A stretch of 40,995 bases of DNA from a bacterium MnTg02 (GTDB lineage Bacteria; Pseudomonadota; Alphaproteobacteria; Rhizobiales; BFAS01), in NCBI GenBank assembly GCA_008974985.1, contig BFAS01000036.1:1-40995 (forward strand), read 5' to 3'. Of this stretch, positions 24,959 to 32,654 are shown piece after piece; the first letter of the stretch is position 1; every line of letters starts with the position of its first letter. Under the pieces are notes generated by a model. That model was not told where the DNA came from, ran no database searches, and saw nothing but the letters and a program-made list of their open reading frames with translations. A program made the translations under genes and the position numbers.

Positions 24959-27900
24959 ATGAGTGTTGAAGCGAGCGGTGACCGCACCATGGCGTCGGGA
25001 CGGGTGGAGGGCGCGAAACATATGATCCTGGCCGGAGTCCCGGAAGGATTGGACGCACTTGTCCTTGCTGATCTCGTCCGCAATGAGGAGCAAACAGAAG
25101 CGGGCAAAGCCGCTGTACTTCTTCATATTGCAAGGGACGATAAACGCCTCGCATCGCTCAGAGCATGTCTCAAATTTTTTGCGCCTGGCGTTCGCATCAT
25201 CAGTTTTCCGGCTTGGGACTGTGTCCCTTATGACCGCGTGTCGCCGAACGCCGAGATTTCCGGCCGCCGTATTGCCGCGTTGGCACAGCTTGCGAATAAT
25301 CGCCGGAAACAACCTCTCATCGTTCTAAGCACTGTGAATGCTGTTTTGCAACGCGTACCGCCAAGGGAAACCATCTGTTCTGCCATGTTGCGTCTCAAGC
25401 CCGGCGACGTGACGGGCATGGATGCCCTTGTCCAACGCCTTCAAGCAAGTGGATTTTTGCGCACCGGGACCGTCATGGAACTGGGCGAATTCGCCGTTCG
25501 CGGTGGCATTCTCGATATCTTCCCGCCAGGGCGGGGACGCCCAGTGCGGCTGGATTTTTTCGGCGATACGCTGGAATCGATCCGTGCCTTCGACCCGGCG
25601 ACGCAGCGCACCAGCAGCGCGGTCGAAAAATTAACTCTGCTGCCGGTCTCAGAAATTCCCGGCGGTGGGGATGTGGTGAGCCGTTTCAGGTTACGTTATG
25701 TGGAACTGTTTGGCACGGTGACGCGAGAAGATCCGCTCTATCAAGCGATATCAACCGGGGCCCGTTACCAGGGTGCGGAACATTGGCTGCCGCTTTTCTA
25801 CGAAAAGCTTGAAACCATTTTCGACTATATTCCGGGCGCGACGGTGACCTTCGATCACCTCGCAGAGGATGCGAGAGCGCGCCGTCTCGAACAGGTGCGG
25901 GATCATTATGAGGCGCGGGTTGACGCGCTTGAGCAAAATTCGTTTGGGGCGCCGCCCTATAACCCGGTTCCACCGCAAGATCTTTTTCTTGAGGACCATG
26001 AGTGGAGCTCACTTCTTGAGACCAAGCCGGTCCGCTTCTTTACCGCGTTCGAGGTGCCGGACAAGACCGGTGGTCTTGACGTGATGTCTTTTAAGGGCCG
26101 TCAGGGTAGGGCGTTCGCGGCGGAGCGCAAGACGGATGCCGCTCAAGTTTTCGATGCAGTGACCCGGCATATTCGCGACTTGCAAGCCGCGGGCAAGCAG
26201 GTGGTTATCGCATGTTGGTCGGCGGGGGCTCGGGAACGGTTGAAGGCGCTCTTGGCGGATCATGGTGCTCCTGAAGGGCAACTGGTCGAGTCATGGCAGG
26301 AGGTCTTAAAATTACCGGCTACGCAACTCGCATTTGCTGTGCTTGGCGTTGAGACAGGGTTTGAAACACCGAATTTTGCAATTATCGGCGAGCAAGACAT
26401 TCTGGGCGATCGGCTCATCCGGCGACGGCGCCGCGCCAAACGTGGCAGCGAAGTCTTGTCGGAAGTGGCAAGTCTCGGCGTTGGCGATCTTGTTGTTCAC
26501 GCTGATCACGGGATCGGCCGCTTCGAGGGCCTTAAAGCCATCGAGGCGGCGGGCGCTCCCCACGATTGCCTGGAGCTTATTTATCACGGCGGTGACCGGC
26601 TCTATTTGCCGGTTGAGAATATCGAGCTTTTGACGCGCTATGGCAGCGACGACACTGGCGCCCAACTTGACCGGCTTGGCGGCAGCGGTTGGCAAAGCCG
26701 CAAGGCAAGGCTGAAACAACGCATTCGCAATATGGCGGAAAAACTTCTCAAGGTCGCCGCCGCGCGCGCGTTGCGGGAAGCACCGGTGATGACGCCGCCG
26801 GACGGGCTTTACCAGGAGTTTTGCGCGCGTTTTCCCTACGAGGAAACCGAGGACCAGGAGACGAGCATCGCGGCGGTGCTTGACGATTTGGCGGCCGGTC
26901 GGCCGATGGATCGTCTGATCTGTGGTGATGTTGGCTTCGGCAAAACCGAAGTTGCCCTTCGATCCGCGCTCGTGTCGGTTATGGCGGGCAAGCAGGTTGC
27001 TGTTGTCGTGCCGACGACCTTGCTTGCGCGCCAGCACACGCAAACCTTTTTAGAGCGGTTTCAAGGTTTGCCAGTGCGTATCGCGCAAGTCTCCCGATTG
27101 GTATCGGCCCGTGATCTTGCCACAGCGAAGAAGGATATCGCATCGGGCGAACTCGATATTGTGATCGGCACCCACGCACTTCTCGGCAAATCGATCAAAT
27201 TCGCAGATCTTGGATTGCTGATTATCGACGAGGAGCAGCATTTCGGTGTGCAGCATAAGGAAAGTCTGAAACAAATGCGCGAGGACATTCATGTCCTGAC
27301 GTTGACGGCGACGCCAATTCCCCGGACCTTGCAATTGGCGCTCTCGGGCGTTCGTGAACTCTCGCTGATAACGACGCCGCCCGTGGACCGGTTGGCTGTC
27401 CGCACGTTCGTTACACCGTTTGATCCTGTCATTTTGCGCGAAGCCCTGCTGCGTGAGCGCTATCGCGGCGGACAGAGCTTCTTCGTGTGTCCGCGCATTT
27501 CGGATCTGGATGAAGCAAGCGCCTTCCTCACCGAACATGTGCCTGAATTGAAAGTAGCGCGGGTGCATGGAAAAATCGCGCCCGGTGAGCTTGAGGACGT
27601 CATGAATGCATTTTACGACCGGTCGTATGATGTCCTTTTGTCCACGACGATCGTTGAATCGGGGCTGGATATTCCGACGGCGAATACGCTGATCGTCTAC
27701 CGGGCGGATATGTTCGGCTTAGCGCAGCTCTATCAATTACGGGGCCGTGTTGGCCGGTCCAAAATCCGGGCTTACGCGTTTTTCACAATTCCGGCGAATG
27801 CGAAATTGACGCCTACGGCCGAAAAGCGGCTCAAAGTTTTGCAATCGCTGGATACGCTTGGCGCGGGGTTCTCGCTGGCCAGTCACGACATGGATATTCG

Positions 27901-28498
27901 CGGTTCCGGAAATCTGCTGGGGGAGGAGCAATCTGGCCATATCAAGGAGGTCGGCTTCGAGCTTTACCAGTCGATGCTTGAGGATGCCGTCGCGGCACTT
28001 CGGGGCGGCGATGGTTTGCAGGCCGAGGATCAATGGTCGCCGCAAATTGCCATTGGAACATCTGTGTTGATTCCGGAAAAATATGTTCCCGATCTGCAGT
28101 CGCGCCTCGGTCTTTACCGGCGTCTCTCAAAGATCGAAACGGGAGAGGATATTGAGGAATTTGCGGCGGAGTTGGTCGATAGGTTTGGTGCGCTGCCCGA
28201 AGAGGTCAGACATCTGCTTGATATTGTGCGCATTAAGAGCCTTTGCCGGCAAGCCGGTGTTGAGCAGGTCGACGCTGGTCCAAAGGGTGCGGTCTTCACC
28301 TTTAGAAATAAGAGCTTTGCCAACCCCGAAGGCTTGATCGCCTTGGTGATGGAGAGCCCGGATGTTGTCAAAATTCAACCGGATCACAAGCTGATATTCA
28401 GGGCGAATTGGGAGACGTCCGACGAGCGTCTTGAGGGTACGCGGCTCCTCGTTAAGCGTCTGGCGGACATCGCTAGTGGTGCGAAATGCGCTGCGTAA
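24959..28498 (+). CDS. mfd: Transcription-repair coupling factor Mfd
   Basis: An 1179-residue protein with the full Mfd architecture. An N-terminal UvrB-homology module (IISFPAWDCVPYDRVSP, GEFAVRGGILDIFPPG) is followed by the RNA polymerase interaction domain (LGVGDLVVHADHGIGRFEGL). The RecG-like translocase comes next, with Walker A GDVGFGKTEVA (about residue 658), DEEQHFG (about 757), TATPIPRTLQLALSGVRELS and STTIVESGLDIPTANT, and then the C-terminal TRCF domain. It removes RNA polymerase stalled at lesions and recruits the UvrA machinery. It overlaps nothing and is followed by a short convergent gap before the FrnE-like gene. Confidence 0.97.
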   Translation: MSVEASGDRTMASGRVEGAKHMILAGVPEGLDALVLADLVRNEEQTEAGKAAVLLHIARDDKRLASLRACLKFFAPGVRIISFPAWDCVPYDRVSPNAEISGRRIAALAQLANNRRKQPLIVLSTVNAVLQRVPPRETICSAMLRLKPGDVTGMDALVQRLQASGFLRTGTVMELGEFAVRGGILDIFPPGRGRPVRLDFFGDTLESIRAFDPATQRTSSAVEKLTLLPVSEIPGGGDVVSRFRLRYVELFGTVTREDPLYQAISTGARYQGAEHWLPLFYEKLETIFDYIPGATVTFDHLAEDARARRLEQVRDHYEARVDALEQNSFGAPPYNPVPPQDLFLEDHEWSSLLETKPVRFFTAFEVPDKTGGLDVMSFKGRQGRAFAAERKTDAAQVFDAVTRHIRDLQAAGKQVVIACWSAGARERLKALLADHGAPEGQLVESWQEVLKLPATQLAFAVLGVETGFETPNFAIIGEQDILGDRLIRRRRRAKRGSEVLSEVASLGVGDLVVHADHGIGRFEGLKAIEAAGAPHDCLELIYHGGDRLYLPVENIELLTRYGSDDTGAQLDRLGGSGWQSRKARLKQRIRNMAEKLLKVAAARALREAPVMTPPDGLYQEFCARFPYEETEDQETSIAAVLDDLAAGRPMDRLICGDVGFGKTEVALRSALVSVMAGKQVAVVVPTTLLARQHTQTFLERFQGLPVRIAQVSRLVSARDLATAKKDIASGELDIVIGTHALLGKSIKFADLGLLIIDEEQHFGVQHKESLKQMREDIHVLTLTATPIPRTLQLALSGVRELSLITTPPVDRLAVRTFVTPFDPVILREALLRERYRGGQSFFVCPRISDLDEASAFLTEHVPELKVARVHGKIAPGELEDVMNAFYDRSYDVLLSTTIVESGLDIPTANTLIVYRADMFGLAQLYQLRGRVGRSKIRAYAFFTIPANAKLTPTAEKRLKVLQSLDTLGAGFSLASHDMDIRGSGNLLGEEQSGHIKEVGFELYQSMLEDAVAALRGGDGLQAEDQWSPQIAIGTSVLIPEKYVPDLQSRLGLYRRLSKIETGEDIEEFAAELVDRFGALPEEVRHLLDIVRIKSLCRQAGVEQVDAGPKGAVFTFRNKSFANPEGLIALVMESPDVVKIQPDHKLIFRANWETSDERLEGTRLLVKRLADIASGAKCAA

Positions 28499-28520
28499 GC
28501 GGCGAATGAGAGTCTGACTG

Positions 28521-29183
28521 TTATTCCGCCGCGCCTTGCTGCGCTTGCTCTGCTGTAATTTGCGTTATCGCCTCGGCAAGGCCTTCCGCGGGCTGAGCAC
28601 CGTTAATCAGGCCCGCATTGGCGATGATAAAGGCAGGCACTCCGCCGATGCCGAGCTTGTGGGCTTCCTCCACTTCGCGTTTGACATCCTCTAAATCCAC
28701 ATCGCTTTGAAGCTTTTGGCAAACCTCATCGCTGTCCAAACCCACATCGCGAGCCGCGCCTGCGAGCACGTCTTTATCGCCAATATCTGCGCCCTCGACA
28801 AAGATGAGCGAGAAGAGCCTCTCAGCGACCTCATTTTGTTTGTTTTCAAGCGTCGCCCAGCGAATGACCCGGTGCGAATCGAGCGTATTGGGAGACTTGC
28901 GAATCTTATCGAAGGCAAAAGCGATGCCTTCCTCAGCACCCGCTTGCTCAACGCGCGCATAGACTTTCTTGGCGCCTTCCTCTCCAAATTTGCGGGTTAA
29001 ATAAAGCTGCCGGTCGATTCCCTCGGGTGGGATCGTGGCATCCAACTGGAACGGATGCCAAAAAATTTCCCTATCGGGCTGGCCCAATATCTCAAGGGCG
29101 CGCTCCAGCCGCCGCTTTCCGATGAAGCACCAGGGACACAATGTGTCCGAGACAATGTCAATGCGAAGCTTTTTTGCAGTCAC
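28521..29183 (-). CDS. DsbA-family oxidoreductase, FrnE-like
   Basis: A 220-residue thioredoxin-fold protein of the DsbA/FrnE/2-hydroxychromene-2-carboxylate isomerase family. IDIVSDTLCPWCFIGKRRLE carries the active-site pair Cys16 and Cys19. A helical insertion (about 45-160) and the cis-proline segment GIGGVPAFIIANAGLINGAQP follow. There is no signal peptide, so it acts in the cytoplasm, unlike true DsbA. The substrate is unknown. The gene is convergent with mfd. Its upstream region contains the structured repeat at 29214-29337 in the opposite orientation, only about 30 bases from its start codon. Confidence 0.9.
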   Translation of the reverse strand: MTAKKLRIDIVSDTLCPWCFIGKRRLERALEILGQPDREIFWHPFQLDATIPPEGIDRQLYLTRKFGEEGAKKVYARVEQAGAEEGIAFAFDKIRKSPNTLDSHRVIRWATLENKQNEVAERLFSLIFVEGADIGDKDVLAGAARDVGLDSDEVCQKLQSDVDLEDVKREVEEAHKLGIGGVPAFIIANAGLINGAQPAEGLAEAITQITAEQAQQGAAE

Positions 29184-29213
29184 GGGTCGTCACCTCCCAA
29201 CGAGGGCACAATA

Positions 29214-29337
29214 CCAAAGGAAATTATGTTTGACTCATAATTTCCTTTGGCAAGCGCGACTGCGCGGCCCGCACCTTATGGGTGGTCAAGCCTGCGCGGC
29301 GCCTGAACGCCCATCGGTCATTCTCAATGACCGGATG
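29214..29337 (+). ncRNA. Candidate structured element, copy 1 (variable perfect hairpin plus conserved tail)
   Basis: CCAAAGGAAATTATG (29214-29228) and its exact complement (29236-29250) form a 15-bp stem with a 7-base loop. A conserved stretch of about 87 bases then starts CAAGCGCGACTGCG. It contains short stems CACC/GGTG, GGCG/CGCC and a long hairpin CATCGGTCATT-CTC-AATGACCGGATG with one bulged G. Copy 2 at 40062-40181 shares the tail, but its 15-bp stem has a different sequence and is again perfectly complementary. The orientation given follows the order hairpin then tail. It could be a small RNA, an mRNA element or a mobile intergenic repeat; I do not recognise the family. Transcription is not shown by the sequence. 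Confidence 0.5.
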
Positions 29338-29415
29338 GAATAAAGCGAGCATTGGGGCCGCATGCAAGAGCGGAATGTATCCGTTGGCGGTCTTGTGAGG
29401 CGCTTGGCTGTATAT

Positions 29416-30756
29416 TTAAGCGAGAGCCGCCGACCAGGCTCTTTCAATCAGACGCGCGGGCGTATCGCCGAATTCGTACCCTGCGACGCCTGTACACAGG
29501 TTCACATTGACGGGGGCATGATGACCTTCGATCGCGAATTCAGTGTAATGAATGACACTGGCAATTCGTTTTACGGCGTTCATTGCGAATTCCGGAGGTG
29601 TATCCGGCAGGACAACGACGAACTTGTGCCCGGCATACCGGGTTGCCAAATCCTCGCCCCGGACCAGATAGCCAATCACTTCGCCAATTTGCCGGATCAC
29701 CCTGTCGCCGCCTGCATAGCCCATCAGAGCATTGATTTGCTCTATATTCTGAATGGCGAAGGAGGCGATGCTAAATGTCTGACTGGTCCGCTCCGTATCG
29801 GCGATGATCTGCGCGAGATGTTCGAGAAGAAAGCCGCGATTATAAAGACCGGTCAGCGCATCGTTTGTCGCGAAATGCTTGGCGGCTGAGTAGACATGGC
29901 GAAGCGTGTCGCGAAATCTCAGTTCGCGAATAAGCATCACAGTCCGCAATTCGAGTTCATTGGCCAGAACGGGTTTGAATAGAATATCCGTAACGCCGCA
30001 CCCGTAAGCTTCCTGCGGATTGTCCAATACAGACTTCTCCGCGAGTAGCAACACCGGCACATTGAACATCCGCGAATTGCGGCGCAGCTCTGCGACAAAT
30101 TCCAGACAGGCTGAAGGATTGGCGCCAACATCCATTAATATCGTGTCGAATTTCTCGCGCGAGAGATAATCCATCGCGGTAGAAAAAGAGAGTGCGCCGA
30201 CCAGGGTTGCTTTTTTCGACAAAGCATTTTCAGCCATTCCATAGCTTGACGCATCGCCGAGGAACAAAACCTTGGCATTGTCGATTTGCCGTGGAGGGGT
30301 GACGGGTTCCGGAGCATCGACACCATATTTAGCCGACGTATTCAGACGGCGGATAAGCTCCTCGTGCATGGTATTGAGGCGCACAAGGGCTTTGACGCGG
30401 TGACAGATTTGCGCGGATTGTATCGGCCCGAGCAACAAATCATCGATGGCCGTTAGTTCGCTATTGATGTTCAGCTCGCGACTGCCGCCGATCAGCATAA
30501 TGCGCATACGGCTTGCGAGCGTGCTGTCTTTAAGGGTTTGAGCAAGGGCCAGAAAGGAACGCGGATTATTCTGCGCTTCGATCGAATCCATGTTCAAGAT
30601 AACGACATCAGGCCGCCGCCGCCCAGTAAGTTCGGCGGCGCTTTGAGTGATGTCGCCGGTATAACTTTCGAAGCCCTTTTCATGAAGGGCGCTCGCAATG
30701 TCCTCTTGAGCGGGCTTCGAGTCGCCGACAATGAGTACGCGAGCCGCACTGTTCAT
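29416..30756 (-). CDS. PleD/PopA-like REC-REC-degenerate GGDEF protein
   Basis: A 446-residue protein with the domain order of PleD: receiver 1 (about 5-120), receiver 2 (about 155-275) and GGDEF (about 290-446). The GGDEF signature is replaced by AGHKF (375-379), and the metal-binding Asp of the first strand is missing (FAIQNIEQIN), so cyclase activity is unlikely. The allosteric I-site RGED (Arg366, Asp369) is intact at the correct five-residue spacing, so c-di-GMP binding is likely. Receiver 1 has Asn in place of the phospho-acceptor (VILNMD); receiver 2 keeps Asp in TILMDV and Lys in LFKPV. This pattern and length resemble Caulobacter PopA, a c-di-GMP effector that promotes CtrA degradation. 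A CtrA box lies upstream. The orthology is inferred. Confidence 0.85.
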   Translation of the reverse strand: MNSAARVLIVGDSKPAQEDIASALHEKGFESYTGDITQSAAELTGRRRPDVVILNMDSIEAQNNPRSFLALAQTLKDSTLASRMRIMLIGGSRELNINSELTAIDDLLLGPIQSAQICHRVKALVRLNTMHEELIRRLNTSAKYGVDAPEPVTPPRQIDNAKVLFLGDASSYGMAENALSKKATLVGALSFSTAMDYLSREKFDTILMDVGANPSACLEFVAELRRNSRMFNVPVLLLAEKSVLDNPQEAYGCGVTDILFKPVLANELELRTVMLIRELRFRDTLRHVYSAAKHFATNDALTGLYNRGFLLEHLAQIIADTERTSQTFSIASFAIQNIEQINALMGYAGGDRVIRQIGEVIGYLVRGEDLATRYAGHKFVVVLPDTPPEFAMNAVKRIASVIHYTEFAIEGHHAPVNVNLCTGVAGYEFGDTPARLIERAWSAALA

Positions 30757-30807
30757 GGCTGTAGGTTCCCCCCATTTTCGGATCTCAATCTTTTTGAGCC
30801 CGGAAGC

Positions 30808-30823
30808 TTAATAACCCATTAAC
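30808..30823. promoter_or_regulatory. CtrA-binding box upstream of the PopA-like gene
   Basis: TTAATAACCCATTAAC matches the full CtrA consensus TTAA-N7-TTAAC exactly. The site is 52 bases upstream of the start codon at 30756 on the minus strand, a normal position for promoter regulation. CtrA is the master cell-cycle regulator of alphaproteobacteria. Such a site before a gene for a PopA-like protein, which in Caulobacter acts on CtrA stability, would make a feedback loop. Confidence 0.6.
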
Positions 30824-30918
30824 CAACATGAAGATGGCGGCGGCGAGTTCGAAAAATTGATCGGATTTTCGAACTCATCACCGTCAATACGCCATGGCTA
30901 AAAACCTGGAAAAGGGCT

Positions 30919-32577
30919 CTAAATTTGTTGGAGAAGGGCGTCGCGACGCACATGGCCGCATTCGTCACGCGGAATTTGCCGCACCAAAACAATCTGTTCC
31001 GGCTGCTTGAAGGGGGCGACATTGCGATTCTCTAGGTAGGATTTGAGCGCTTGCAACGACGGAGAAGCGCCTGGTGCCGGAACTGCCGCCGCTAAAATAC
31101 GCTTGCCCATGACCGGGTCGTCAACCACGAATACCGCGGCGTCATCGAAACCGTCATATCCGGCATAGAGCAAATCCAATTCTTCTTCGCGCAACACTGT
31201 CCCGCCATGATAGATGACGGCATGCGGCGGTGCGCAGAGAGCGCTATTTGCTGCATCCTCGACAAGTGTGCAGCGAATGCCGGTGTGCACCCATGGGTTG
31301 GATGAGTTGCGCGAGATATGACCCAATTGCGTCAACGTTGCGCTGTTGGGTACGGAAAGGCCCCGTATATAGAGTGAACCGGCCATCGCCCTGCTATTTG
31401 ATCCTGTATCTTGAATGCGGCCACGCACGCGTGTTTCCAGCAGCACCAGAGGGCCATGCTGGCCATCCAGGGAGTGAACGCCGCCAAGCTCGAGAGCAGC
31501 CGGGTTTGCGCCTGCATGGCGGGCCGTGATGTGACAGGCCATGTCATTCAGATTGCGGATATCATAGACCGGAACAGGCGGCGTTTCGGACGCTATCGCG
31601 ATTGTTGTGTTGGCTTCCGGCCAGCCAACGGAACCGAGACGCGTTAATTCCAGCTCGCCGGATACAAGCGCACCATCTCTCAGCAAAGTCTCGGCGATGG
31701 GAGCCGGTAGGGCCGTATAGCTTATCTCTTCATCGCAAAGTTGCCGGAGGAAGCCGTCGTAATCGAATGGATGGTGCTGACTAAGATGGGTGCCCGAGAG
31801 TAGCCACGGGACAAAAAGGCCGGTGATACCGACAATATTCGTAAGCGGATAGGGATTGAGGAGGCGGTCCGCTATTGTCACATCGGCGGCGAGAACATGC
31901 TGCAGGCCGGCCGCAATCAATTCGCGGTGGGACCATAGGACCGGTTTGAAGCCATCCGATGTGACGGTCCATAAGACCAGAGCGACATCATCCAAATCAT
32001 TCTCGGGAAACTCATTGAAGATGTCCAAGTCAGTTGAATATGAGATGGTTGGATCAAACAGGTCCGATATAGGTGTCTGGCCATCTGCCAAATTAGTGCC
32101 AACGCCATAGATAAAGCGGACATTCACATGACGAGCCGCCAGTGCGCACATCATGTCGCCATGGCTGTATCCGGCAAACTCATGGACGGATATGATCCCT
32201 TTGACGGGCATATGCACCAGTGCTTGCTCAATCTCGTGGGCGCGCCACAGCATAGATACTGGGCAGGCGATGAGCCCGGCCCTCATGGCACCAAGTATAG
32301 CGAGGGGAAGCTCGGCTGTATTTGGCAGCTGAATAGCGATCGCGTCACCCGGTTTCAGCCCGTGAGTAAGAAACCGCCTGGCGAGTTGGTCGACAATGAC
32401 GTCAATGCTCCGGTAATCCAGCCAAGCCGGGCAGCCAAGTTGATATTCGGCGCTTACTGCCGCGTTTGAGAGAGCAGAGGCTTCAGGATGCTGGGCCGCC
32501 CAAAAGCGCAGAAGTTCGTCAAGCGTCCGCTGCTCCGCTACGTGCGCGGGTTCTGGATGAGTTGAATCTGTTGACAT
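30919..32577 (-). CDS. ANL-superfamily (acyl-CoA synthetase-like) protein with degenerate catalytic motifs
   Basis: A 552-residue protein with the overall layout of AMP-forming acyl-CoA ligases: LDYRSIDVIVDQLARRFLTHGLKPGDAIAIQLPNTAELPLAILGAMRAG at the N-terminus, and ELDLLYAGYDGFDDAAVFVVDDPVMGKRILAAAVP near the end. The P-loop TSGTTGxPKG is replaced by TVTSDGFKPVLWSH (204-217). No YGxTE motif is visible, the hinge RGD block is absent, and the catalytic lysine of the terminal PRxxxGK motif is replaced (PRDECGHVRRD, about 536-546). It is therefore probably inactive as a ligase, or works differently. No frameshift is seen, so it is a maintained open reading frame rather than an obvious pseudogene. 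It lies between the PopA-like and YejA-like genes. Confidence 0.75.
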   Translation of the reverse strand: MSTDSTHPEPAHVAEQRTLDELLRFWAAQHPEASALSNAAVSAEYQLGCPAWLDYRSIDVIVDQLARRFLTHGLKPGDAIAIQLPNTAELPLAILGAMRAGLIACPVSMLWRAHEIEQALVHMPVKGIISVHEFAGYSHGDMMCALAARHVNVRFIYGVGTNLADGQTPISDLFDPTISYSTDLDIFNEFPENDLDDVALVLWTVTSDGFKPVLWSHRELIAAGLQHVLAADVTIADRLLNPYPLTNIVGITGLFVPWLLSGTHLSQHHPFDYDGFLRQLCDEEISYTALPAPIAETLLRDGALVSGELELTRLGSVGWPEANTTIAIASETPPVPVYDIRNLNDMACHITARHAGANPAALELGGVHSLDGQHGPLVLLETRVRGRIQDTGSNSRAMAGSLYIRGLSVPNSATLTQLGHISRNSSNPWVHTGIRCTLVEDAANSALCAPPHAVIYHGGTVLREEELDLLYAGYDGFDDAAVFVVDDPVMGKRILAAAVPAPGASPSLQALKSYLENRNVAPFKQPEQIVLVRQIPRDECGHVRRDALLQQI

Positions 32578-32654
32578 GTCCCCTGCTATGCCGCCGCTGC
32601 CATGCCTCGGTTTTTGCCACTACAGTCTTTTAGGCTTTATCGGGCGGGCTGGCC

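Noticed and set aside
26312-27043. 243-codon open frame on the minus strand
   Set aside because: Antisense to the central part of mfd, which is fully conserved there.
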